Assembly: GCF_022662495.1 (NCBI RefSeq)
Contig: NZ_JAKPBU010000011.1
Coordinates: 62,001-126,000 of the forward strand
Source: Lysobacter sp. M2-1
GTDB taxonomy: Bacteria; Pseudomonadota; Gammaproteobacteria; Xanthomonadales; Xanthomonadaceae
Direction: 5' to 3'
Length of the DNA: 64,000 nucleotides
Shown here one piece after another: positions 57,638 through 64,000 of this stretch. Every line of letters starts with the position of its first letter. Within the stretch, counting starts at the first letter, position 1. The translations under genes were made by a program, and so were the position numbers. The notes beneath the pieces were generated by a model, which ran no database searches, had not been told where the DNA came from, and was given only the letters and a program-made list of their open reading frames with translations.

Positions 57638-59242
57638 CTATCCGCCCAACGGCAGCCTGACCACGAAGCGGCTGCCCTGGCCGATGCCGCTGCTGGTCGC
57701 GACCACGCTGCCGCCGTGCGCTTCGACCAGTTCGCGCACCACGGTCAGCCCGATGCCGAGGCCGACACCGTTGAAACCGATCGCGTGTCCGTCCTGCACG
57801 AACGGCTCGAACACCTCCGGCAGGACCTCGGCGCTGATGCCAATTCCGCTGTCTGACACGGTCATCTCCACCGCGTCGCCGACGATCGCGACGGCAAGGT
57901 CGATCTCACCACCCTCCGGGGTGTATTTGGATGCGTTGTCGAGCAGGTTGCCGAGCACCTGGACGAGCCGCACCGGATCGACATCCAGGGCCACCGCGCG
58001 CGCTGGCAACTGCACCGTGAAGCGCTGCCGGCGCAGTTCCATCGCCGGCCCGCTGGCAACGGCGGCCGCGTCGACGATTCCGGCCAGATCGGCGACACGC
58101 CGCTCAAGCCGCAGCTTGCCGGTGTTGGCGCGCGAAACATCGAGCAGGTCGCCAACCACGCGCGACATGCGCGTCACTTCGCGCTCGATGATGGCCTGCA
58201 TCCGAACGGGATCGCTGGTGCCGGACTGCGCGAGCATGGTCGACGCCAGGCGGATCGACGTCAGCGGGTTGCGCAGCTCGTGCGCCATCACCGCCAGGAA
58301 CTCCTTCTGCTGCTGCTGCGCACGTTCCGCGGCGGCCTGCAGGTCCTGGGCGGTCAGCGCGGCGAGCACCAGTTCAGCGTTTGCTTCGCGCAATTGGCCA
58401 TGCTGGCGATCGTGCTCGAGCAGCGTCCGCTCGTACTGCGTAAGAGGCCGCGCATCCGCTGGCTCCACCGGATCTGTCTGCTCGCCGGCACAGTCCTCGC
58501 CGAAAAGACAATTGCCCAGTCCGCGCCGCTTCGCGCTGTACATGGCGGAGTCCGCGCGCGCCATGAGCGTATCGGCATCCTCCCCGTGATCGGGGTAGAT
58601 GCTGATGCCGATACTCGCGTTGAGGCGAAACTCGTGCCCATCGACGCATCCGGGAACGCCCAGTGCCGCCGTCAGCTTCCCGGCCACGTCGACGGCATCG
58701 CCAACCTGCGATATCTCGGTGAGCAGGATCAGGAATTCGTCGCCGCCGTGGCGGGAGACGGTGTCCACGTCGCGCACGGACTCCGCCAGACGCCGGGCGG
58801 CCAGCTTCAGCACCTCGTCGCCGAACGCGTGTCCGAAGGTGTCGTTGACCTGCTTGAAGTTGTCGATGTCCAGAAACAACAGCGCCAGGCGGGTGCCATG
58901 GCGATGCGCATGCGCGATCGCCTGCGCGAACCGGTCGAGCAGGAGCAGTCGGTTCGGCAGTTCGGTCAGGGCATCGAGCCGCAGCGATCGCGACATTTCC
59001 TGCAGCGTAAGCGCGCACGCGTCGGCGTCGTTGCGGGCCGACAGCGCCGAGCACAGCAGCTGCTCGTTGGCCTCGACCAGCTGCGCTTCACGGCCGCCAT
59101 CGGGGCGGCGCTCCGCCTCGAACACCCGTTGCCGCAGCCGCGCGAGCGCGGCACGCGCCTGCCCGGCCTGCGCCCGCAGTCGCGCCAGTTGCCCCGCGGC
59201 TGTCGCGGCCGCGGACTCGTCCTTGCCGGGGGTGGTCTTCAT
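57638..59242 (-). CDS. GGDEF-histidine kinase fusion protein
   Basis: 534 aa, soluble, with no transmembrane segment. Residues 15-90 form an Ala/Arg/Glu-rich coiled coil. The GGDEF domain has an intact active site (GGDEF, 166-170) and an RxxD inhibitory site (157-160), so it should make cyclic-di-GMP. A second coiled coil (about 270-315) leads to HisKA with His321 (AHELRNPLTS) and an HATPase domain (NLLDNASKY, DSGIGI, GVGLGIGL). No receiver domain is present. It lies 9 nt downstream of the KaiC-like gene. A diguanylate cyclase joined to a kinase core without a sensor domain is unusual. Confidence 0.9.
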   Translation of the reverse strand: MKTTPGKDESAAATAAGQLARLRAQAGQARAALARLRQRVFEAERRPDGGREAQLVEANEQLLCSALSARNDADACALTLQEMSRSLRLDALTELPNRLLLLDRFAQAIAHAHRHGTRLALLFLDIDNFKQVNDTFGHAFGDEVLKLAARRLAESVRDVDTVSRHGGDEFLILLTEISQVGDAVDVAGKLTAALGVPGCVDGHEFRLNASIGISIYPDHGEDADTLMARADSAMYSAKRRGLGNCLFGEDCAGEQTDPVEPADARPLTQYERTLLEHDRQHGQLREANAELVLAALTAQDLQAAAERAQQQQKEFLAVMAHELRNPLTSIRLASTMLAQSGTSDPVRMQAIIEREVTRMSRVVGDLLDVSRANTGKLRLERRVADLAGIVDAAAVASGPAMELRRQRFTVQLPARAVALDVDPVRLVQVLGNLLDNASKYTPEGGEIDLAVAIVGDAVEMTVSDSGIGISAEVLPEVFEPFVQDGHAIGFNGVGLGIGLTVVRELVEAHGGSVVATSSGIGQGSRFVVRLPLGG

Positions 59243-59251
59243 GACGCGCGC

Positions 59252-60736
59252 CTAGCCGTCATCGTCGCTGGTCGCGGGTTTCGGACCGGGCGCGTGCCTG
59301 CTTGTCGGCCTGCCACCGAGCAGTCCCTCCTGATCGGGCAGCGTCTCGCCGATTCGGATGCCGCCCTCGTCGATGGCGTATTCGCGCAACTCGTCCGAAT
59401 GCCCGCTCGCCCGCACCTTGACCACTGCCATCACCCGCCGTAACCGGCTCTCCACCTCGATGTAACGCTGCACGATGATGGCGTCGGTCAGGAACGCAGT
59501 GCCGTAAGGGCTGAAGCGCAGGTCGGTGTAGCGGTCCTCGAGTTCGGAGGTCATCAGCACGGTGACCCCGGCGGCGGCGAGCGCGGCGGCCATGCGCGAG
59601 AGGTTCTCGCGGAAATCGTGGCGGAACGTCGGCGCCAGGGCGAGCTCGAAACCGGAGAGCGAATCGACGACCACACGGGTGGCCTTGCGCCGGCGTACTT
59701 CGTCCAGGATCAGCAGCACGATCTCGTCGATCGACAGATCCGGCGCGCGCGTGTCCACCAGCCCGACCTGATCGGCGGCGATCAGCTCGGCAAGCCGGCG
59801 GTTGCGCAGATGGTCCGGGCGCTGCTCGAACACGGCGATGACGCCCGCTTCGCCGCTGCGCACGCCCTCGGCCAGGAACGCGGCGGCGAGGATGCTCTTG
59901 CCCGAACCCGAGGGCCCCGCCACAAGCAGCGAATATCCGCGCGGCAGGCCGCCGCCCAGCATGTCGTCCAGGCGCGGCACGCCCATGTGGAGACGCGCAA
60001 CGGATTGGGCCGGCTTGGGTTCGCGGAGGGGACTCGACACCCGCGCCGGGGGAAATACCTGGATGCCGGCCGCACCGATGCGGAAGGTGTGCAGGCCCGG
60101 CAGTGTCGGCTGCCCGCGCATCTTCATGATCTCCATCTTGCGCACCATGGAGTTGCGCTCCACGCTCTGGCGCAGCCAGATCAGGCCGTCGGCGATGGTG
60201 AAGATCGGGTTGGGACCTGTCTCGGTGAAGTACTCGCCAATCAGGAAGGTCGTGGCCTGCCAGCTGGTCATCAGCATGCCGAGATGCTGCACGAACTGCT
60301 GCAACTGGTTGTGCGCGTTGCCGGCTGCGTCGCTGGCAAGTACCACCGAACGGAACGAGTCCACGAACACCAGCGCCGGGGCGTGCGTCTCCATCGCTTC
60401 GACGATGCGGCGCAGCACCCGGTCCAGATCGCCTGCGCTGGTTTCATCCGAGAGGTTGATGAAGCGGACCGATTGGTTGATCTGCGCGCTGTCGAAGAAC
60501 GCGAACTGCTGCTGGTAGCGCAGCATCTTCAGCGGTGGCTCGCCGAGCACGGTGAAATACAGCGCTGGGCGCTGCGGCGTCGCCAGCGCGAACATCATCT
60601 GGTGCGCCAGCGTGGTCTTGCCGCTACCGGGCGGCCCGGCGATCAGGTTGAACGAGAATTCCGGCAGGCCGCCGCCCAGCACGTCGTCCAGGCCCGGCAC
60701 GCCGGTGGCCAGGCGGTTGATGGTGACAGAGGTCAT
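59252..60736 (-). CDS. Double-domain KaiC/RadA-like signalling ATPase
   Basis: 494 aa with two KaiC-type RecA domains. Domain 1 begins TGVPGLDDVLGGGLPEF with Walker A GPPGSGKTT (34-42) and Walker B region ALVFVDSF. Domain 2 begins MGVPRLDDMLGGGLPRGYS with Walker A GPSGSGKS (274-281) and VVVDSLSGFEL. The paired catalytic glutamates of cyanobacterial KaiC are only partly kept (VLGEPP and VFEQRP). No KaiA or KaiB is nearby. The C-terminus is Pro/Ser/Asp-rich. ATG 60736 overlaps the upstream small gene by 4 nt. Likely a phospho-signalling ATPase paired with the kinase downstream; not necessarily a clock. Confidence 0.9.
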   Translation of the reverse strand: MTSVTINRLATGVPGLDDVLGGGLPEFSFNLIAGPPGSGKTTLAHQMMFALATPQRPALYFTVLGEPPLKMLRYQQQFAFFDSAQINQSVRFINLSDETSAGDLDRVLRRIVEAMETHAPALVFVDSFRSVVLASDAAGNAHNQLQQFVQHLGMLMTSWQATTFLIGEYFTETGPNPIFTIADGLIWLRQSVERNSMVRKMEIMKMRGQPTLPGLHTFRIGAAGIQVFPPARVSSPLREPKPAQSVARLHMGVPRLDDMLGGGLPRGYSLLVAGPSGSGKSILAAAFLAEGVRSGEAGVIAVFEQRPDHLRNRRLAELIAADQVGLVDTRAPDLSIDEIVLLILDEVRRRKATRVVVDSLSGFELALAPTFRHDFRENLSRMAAALAAAGVTVLMTSELEDRYTDLRFSPYGTAFLTDAIIVQRYIEVESRLRRVMAVVKVRASGHSDELREYAIDEGGIRIGETLPDQEGLLGGRPTSRHAPGPKPATSDDDG

Positions 60737-61161
60737 TGCGATGGGTCCTGCGTGGGTGAGCCGCTGGAGGGGGAAGGAGGTGTCCACACGGCGTCGAGCA
60801 GCCGCAAGGTGAGCGAGGAGCCGATCAAACTGATCAGCAGGGTCTGGAAAGCCTGCAGCACGGCGACTCCGCCGGCAGCGGCATCGGTGCTGTCCTGCCG
60901 GGTCATCGCCGACTTCAGGGCCGCGAGGTCCATCGTCGCCTGCGGGCCTTGCTGCGGTTCGAGCCAGGGATGAGCCGCGGCGGCGAGGTACAGGCTGCGT
61001 CTGTAGAGCGCGGCCACACCTCGTTGCCCGATGATCGGCGTCAGGGCCGACTCGACCTGTTCCCAGAGGGCGACGATCGCGCCGGCGGTCCGGGCCGCGT
61101 CCGCCCCTTCCCCGGCCCGTTGCGCCACGGCAAGGGCAATCCGGTCTTCTTGAGTTCCCAC
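60733..61161 (-). CDS. Unknown 142-aa helical protein of the KaiC-like operon
   Basis: Not recognised. From GTG 61161 (VGTQEDRIALAV; AGGGA 4 nt upstream) it is about 142 aa, mostly helical. Conserved-looking blocks are GAIVALWEQVESALTPIIGQ, GVAALYRRSLYLAAAAHPWL and VLQAFQTLLISLIGSSLTLRLL, ending in a Pro/Ser-rich tail. It has no signal peptide and no KaiB-like thioredoxin features. It overlaps the KaiC-like start (ATGA), so it is first in the three-gene operon. A partner or sensor role is inferred from position. A longer frame upstream to 61320 looks non-coding. Confidence 0.7.
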   Translation of the reverse strand: MGTQEDRIALAVAQRAGEGADAARTAGAIVALWEQVESALTPIIGQRGVAALYRRSLYLAAAAHPWLEPQQGPQATMDLAALKSAMTRQDSTDAAAGGVAVLQAFQTLLISLIGSSLTLRLLDAVWTPPSPSSGSPTQDPSQ

Positions 61162-61377
61162 GGGATCCCTGTGCCGAACGCTCAGGACGGCATCGACTCG
61201 ATAGTACGCTTTGACTTTCGCAACGGGCGTGACGGCGGACAGGCCATTCCTGCAGCCGCCGCCAGGGCCTCGTGTGCCCGGGACCGCCCAGGCGATGCCG
61301 CAGCGACCCGACCGGTGCAAATCGGATTATTGAACCGACAACGCAGATGGAGATGATCTGCCTGACCGACCAGATGC

Positions 61378-61396
61378 GACGGCAGTGTGTGCCGTC
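61378..61396. promoter_or_regulatory. Inverted repeat in pyrH promoter region
   Basis: GACGGCA, a 5-nt centre, then TGCCGTC, 25 nt upstream of a -10-like TACAAT (61421-61426) that lies 31 nt before the pyrH start. It could be an operator for pyrH or for the divergent KaiC-like operon. No good -35 is seen. The 295-nt gap holds nothing else I can name. Confidence 0.35.
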
Positions 61397-61456
61397 AGGT
61401 CTCTAGGCGTTCAGCTCCACTACAATGAGACCCTGAATACGCCGTCCGGAGTTTCC

Positions 61457-62179
61457 ATGCCCCCACTCGCCTATCGCCGCATCCTGTTGAAACTGTCGGG
61501 CGAAGCCCTGATGGGCGAGGAGGACTACGGCATCGACCCGAAGGTGCTGCACCGGCTGGCCCACGAGGTCATCGAGGCGCGCGAGGCGGGGGCCGAGGTG
61601 GCGCTGGTGATCGGCGGCGGCAATATTTTCCGCGGGGCCGGGCTGGCCGCCGGCGGCATGGACCGGGTGACCGGCGACCAGATGGGCATGCTCGCCACCG
61701 TCATCAACGCGCTGGCGATGCAGGATGCGCTGGAGAAGCTCGGCGCGAAGTGCCGGGTGATGAGCGCGATCAAGATCAACGACGTGTGCGAGGACTACAT
61801 CCGCCGTCGCGCGATCCGGCACCTGGAAAAAGGCCGCATCGCGATCTTTGCCGCGGGCACGGGCAATCCATTCTTCACCACCGATTCCGGTGCCGCCCTG
61901 CGCGCGATCGAGATCGGGGCCGACCTGCTGCTGAAGGCGACCAAGGTGGACGGGGTATACGACAAGGATCCCAAGAAGCATCCCGACGCGATCCGTTACA
62001 GCACGCTGACCTACGACGACGTGCTCGCCCGCGACCTGCAGGTCATGGACACCGCGGCGTTCGCGCTGGCCCGCGACAGCGACCTGCCGTTGCGGATCTT
62101 CGACATGAGCGAGCCGGGCGTGTTGCTGCGCATCCTGCGCGGCGAGGACATCGGCACCCTGGTGCGCGGCAGGAACTGA
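61457..62179 (+). CDS. pyrH: UMP kinase
   Basis: A 240-aa amino-acid-kinase-family enzyme phosphorylating UMP to [43 protein letters not shown] and [14 protein letters not shown] are the nucleotide and UMP sites. The ATG at 61457 has GGAG 5 nt upstream. In many gammaproteobacteria it is directly followed by frr; here a metal exporter gene intervenes. Confidence 0.97.
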   Translation: MPPLAYRRILLKLSGEALMGEEDYGIDPKVLHRLAHEVIEAREAGAEVALVIGGGNIFRGAGLAAGGMDRVTGDQMGMLATVINALAMQDALEKLGAKCRVMSAIKINDVCEDYIRRRAIRHLEKGRIAIFAAGTGNPFFTTDSGAALRAIEIGADLLLKATKVDGVYDKDPKKHPDAIRYSTLTYDDVLARDLQVMDTAAFALARDSDLPLRIFDMSEPGVLLRILRGEDIGTLVRGRN

Positions 62180-62263
62180 AGCCGCGCGCGCGCACCTCCT
62201 TCGTCGATGATGCCGCCTCGATGAAATTGTGTCCGCGCTCGCGCGGATGGCACCCTGCTCCGC

Positions 62264-63160
62264 ATGCATAGCCACGACCACGGCTCGGCCACCCGCACGT
62301 TCGCGTGGGTAACGCTGATCAACCTGGCGTACACCGCGCTCGAGGCCGGGTACGGGATCGCGACCGATTCGCTAGCCCTTCTATCCGATGCGCTGCACAA
62401 CCTTGGCGACGTCATGGGACTTGCCCTGGCCTGGGCGGCGGCGGCGATCGCGAAGCGGCCGCCCACCGAACGGCATACCTACGGTTGGCGCCGTGCCACC
62501 CTGCTGTCCCCCCTGGCCAACGCCGTCCTGCTGGTCGCGTTTTCCGGGGCACTGGCCTGGGAAGCGATCCGCAGGTTCGATGCGCCGCCCGAGATCCCAG
62601 CACTGCCGGTGATCGTGGTGGCGGCGCTGGGAATCGGGGTCAACCTGGGCGCCGCCTGGCTGGTGCGCGAAGGACATGCGCACGACCTCAATCGCCGCGG
62701 CGCCTTCCTGCATCTGATGGCCGATGCCGCGGTGTCACTGGTCGCGGTCCTTGCCGGCATCGGCATGCTCACGTTCGGCTGGAAGTGGCTGGACCCGGTG
62801 ACCGGGCTGCTGATCGGCGCGGTAGTGGCCCTGGGCGCCTTCGGCCTGCTGCGCGACGCCTTCGACGCGGCCATGGACGCGGTTCCGCGTGGGCTCGACC
62901 GTGCCCAGGTCCATGACTTCCTGGTCGCCCAGCCCGGCGTGCAGGCTGTGCACCATCTGCACATCTGGTCGCTCGGCGCCGGCGAGATCGCGATGACCGC
63001 GCACCTGGTACGCGCGCAGGGCGCGGACCACGACCACTTCATCGACAGGCTCAACCATGAACTGGACGAGCGGTTCGGCATCAACCACCCGACCCTGCAG
63101 ATCGAATACGGAGCCGCCTGCGCCCACGACCTGCACGACCGCGCGCCGCATGCGCATTGA
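62264..63160 (+). CDS. Cation diffusion facilitator (ZitB/CzcD-type metal exporter)
   Basis: A 298-aa inner-membrane antiporter with six transmembrane helices. The transport site is DALHNLGD in helix 2 and HLMADAAVS in helix 5, the His-Asp pattern of zinc-type CDF proteins rather than the all-Asp site of FieF. It has a His-rich N-terminus (MHSHDHGS) and C-terminus (HDLHDRAPHAH), and a cytoplasmic metal-chaperone-like domain with HHLHIWSLGAGE. It probably exports Zn(II), perhaps also Co or Cd. It lies between pyrH and frr. Confidence 0.93.
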   Translation: MHSHDHGSATRTFAWVTLINLAYTALEAGYGIATDSLALLSDALHNLGDVMGLALAWAAAAIAKRPPTERHTYGWRRATLLSPLANAVLLVAFSGALAWEAIRRFDAPPEIPALPVIVVAALGIGVNLGAAWLVREGHAHDLNRRGAFLHLMADAAVSLVAVLAGIGMLTFGWKWLDPVTGLLIGAVVALGAFGLLRDAFDAAMDAVPRGLDRAQVHDFLVAQPGVQAVHHLHIWSLGAGEIAMTAHLVRAQGADHDHFIDRLNHELDERFGINHPTLQIEYGAACAHDLHDRAPHAH

Positions 63161-63317
63161 AGCCGCGCCGCGATCGAGCACGCCTGCGACCGACCCGAAC
63201 GCGCCGCAGCGCGCCTGAAACGCCGCCCGCGGGCTGTTCCTGGACTATCCGCAACATCAATGCCTTCGTCTTTGCCCGCATGCGGTCGCGCACGCCAGCC
63301 CGTTGCGGCCCTTCCCC

Positions 63318-63323
63318 TATAAT
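63318..63323 (+). promoter_or_regulatory. Perfect -10 box upstream of frr
   Basis: A consensus TATAAT 31 nt before the frr ATG, followed by the same CCCGCGGC-type discriminator as the rpsB promoter. No good -35 is at the right distance. It implies frr has its own start rather than depending on pyrH. Confidence 0.5.
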
Positions 63324-63353
63324 CCCGCGGCTGACCAACGACCGGAGCGGGCG

Positions 63354-63914
63354 ATGAGCGTGAACGACATCAAGAAGGACGCGCAGGCGCGCATGCACAA
63401 GAGCATCGAGGCGCTCCGGCACACCCTGGTGAAGGTCCGCACCGGGCGCGCATCCACCGCCCTGGTCGAACACATCCGGGTCAACTACTACGGCTCCGAC
63501 GTGCCGCTGTCGCAGGTGGCCAGCGTCGCCGTGACCGATGCCCGCTCGCTGACCATCACGCCGTGGGAAAAGCAGATCGTCGGCGCGGTGGAAAAGGCGA
63601 TCCTGGCTTCCGACCTGGGCCTGACTCCCAACACTGCGGGCACGACCATCCGCCTGAACCTGCCTGCGCTCACCGAGGAGCGCCGCAAGGAACTGTCCAA
63701 GGTGGTGCACGGCGAAGGCGAGGACGCCAAGGTCGCGATCCGCAACATCCGCCGCGACGCCAATCACCAGGTCAAGGAACTGCTCAAGGACAAGGCGATC
63801 ACCGAGGACGAGGAGCGCCGCAGCGAAGACGATATCCAGAAGCTGACCGACGCGGCCATCAAGGATGTGGACGAAGTCGTGAAGGCGAAGGAAACCGAGC
63901 TGATGGCGGTCTGA
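63354..63914 (+). CDS. frr: Ribosome recycling factor
   Basis: A 186-aa tRNA-shaped factor that splits post-termination ribosomes with [20 protein letters not shown] and [17 protein letters not shown] are diagnostic, and the length is normal. The ATG at 63354 is fixed by the family N-terminus; an open extension upstream covers the promoter. It is the last gene in the window. Confidence 0.98.
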   Translation: MSVNDIKKDAQARMHKSIEALRHTLVKVRTGRASTALVEHIRVNYYGSDVPLSQVASVAVTDARSLTITPWEKQIVGAVEKAILASDLGLTPNTAGTTIRLNLPALTEERRKELSKVVHGEGEDAKVAIRNIRRDANHQVKELLKDKAITEDEERRSEDDIQKLTDAAIKDVDEVVKAKETELMAV

Positions 63915-63920
63915 AAAGGC

Positions 63921-64000
63921 CGGGATTCGGGATTGGGGATTCGCTGACAGCATAGACAGCAACGCCTGCAGGCCCTTGCCTTGACCAATCCCGAATCCCC
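63921..64000. repeat. GGGATTCGGGATTGG inverted repeat at right edge
   Basis: Left arm CGGGATTCGGGATTGGGGAT (63921-63940) and right arm CCAATCCCGAATCCCC (63985-64000, reaching the edge) are inverted copies around about 45 nt. It looks like a dispersed intergenic repeat; whether it ends here or continues cannot be seen. Confidence 0.65.

Noticed and set aside
60733-61161. Small gene before the KaiC-like ATPase as kaiB
   Set aside because: No thioredoxin-like pattern, wrong length and helical composition; KaiB is about 100 aa with recognisable motifs.

Overview
The window is 64 kb of high-GC bacterial chromosome, most likely from the Lysobacteraceae/Xanthomonadaceae (Lysobacter, Luteimonas, Pseudoxanthomonas type). 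Three things point that way: the run map-glnD-dapD-arsC-dapE-asnB beside rpsB-tsf, frequent GTG starts, and short REP-like intergenic repeats built on GTGGGAGCGGC...GCCGCGA. Genus is inference; there is no rRNA here. I see no prophage, transposase or CRISPR array. One tRNA, Leu(CAG), is present.

Layout. 1-4.6 kb: ileS (cut by the edge), ribF and murJ leftward, then rpsT. 4.6-6.5 kb: obgE, rpmA, rplU leftward. 6.9-11 kb: a secreted S8 protease and two tandem BON/OmpA-like envelope proteins. 11.2-17.4 kb: uvrA, a thioesterase, a PCu(A)C copper chaperone, a DUF4139 lipoprotein and an enoyl-CoA isomerase. 17.5-22 kb: sulfurtransferase, CoA-type Nudix, DUF1289, FKBP isomerase, enoyl-CoA hydratase, a Cys4 protein and nth. 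22.2-30.4 kb: a phosphate block with an OprO/P-type porin, a LysM protein, two PstS proteins each behind its own Pho-box array, then pstCAB and phoU. 30.4-32.5 kb: a probable RiPP copper-binding peptide system, with an EF-hand precursor carrying four EGKCG motifs, a DUF692/MNIO enzyme and its DUF2063 partner. 32.5-38 kb: rnt, a P1 peptidase, rlmB, rnr and tRNA-Leu. 38-46.3 kb: GH3 glucosidase, parC, tpm and a penicillin-acylase-family enzyme. 46.3-46.4 kb: an anomalous G25 tract, probably an assembly fault. 46.5-55.3 kb, leftward: map, glnD, dapD, GH43, an ArsC-like gene and dapE, each overlapping the next by 4 nt, then asnB behind a candidate Asn attenuator. 55.4-64 kb: rpsB, tsf, a leftward KaiC-like signalling operon, pyrH, a CDF metal exporter and frr.

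How they work together. The phosphate block is a coherent PhoB-type regulon: outer-membrane entry, two periplasmic binding proteins, the ABC permease/ATPase and PhoU. The 30.5-32.5 kb trio resembles the Haemophilus HvfABC and Caulobacter bufferin pathways, in which an MNIO enzyme plus a DUF2063 protein modifies Cys in EGKCG-type precursors to bind copper. The precursor here is unusual because two canonical EF-hand loops sit between two pairs of EGKCG motifs. The other notable elements are the leader peptide with an Asn run ahead of asnB, which has mutually exclusive terminator and antiterminator pairings, and the leftward trio of an unknown protein, a double KaiC-like ATPase and a GGDEF-histidine kinase fusion placed between tsf and pyrH.
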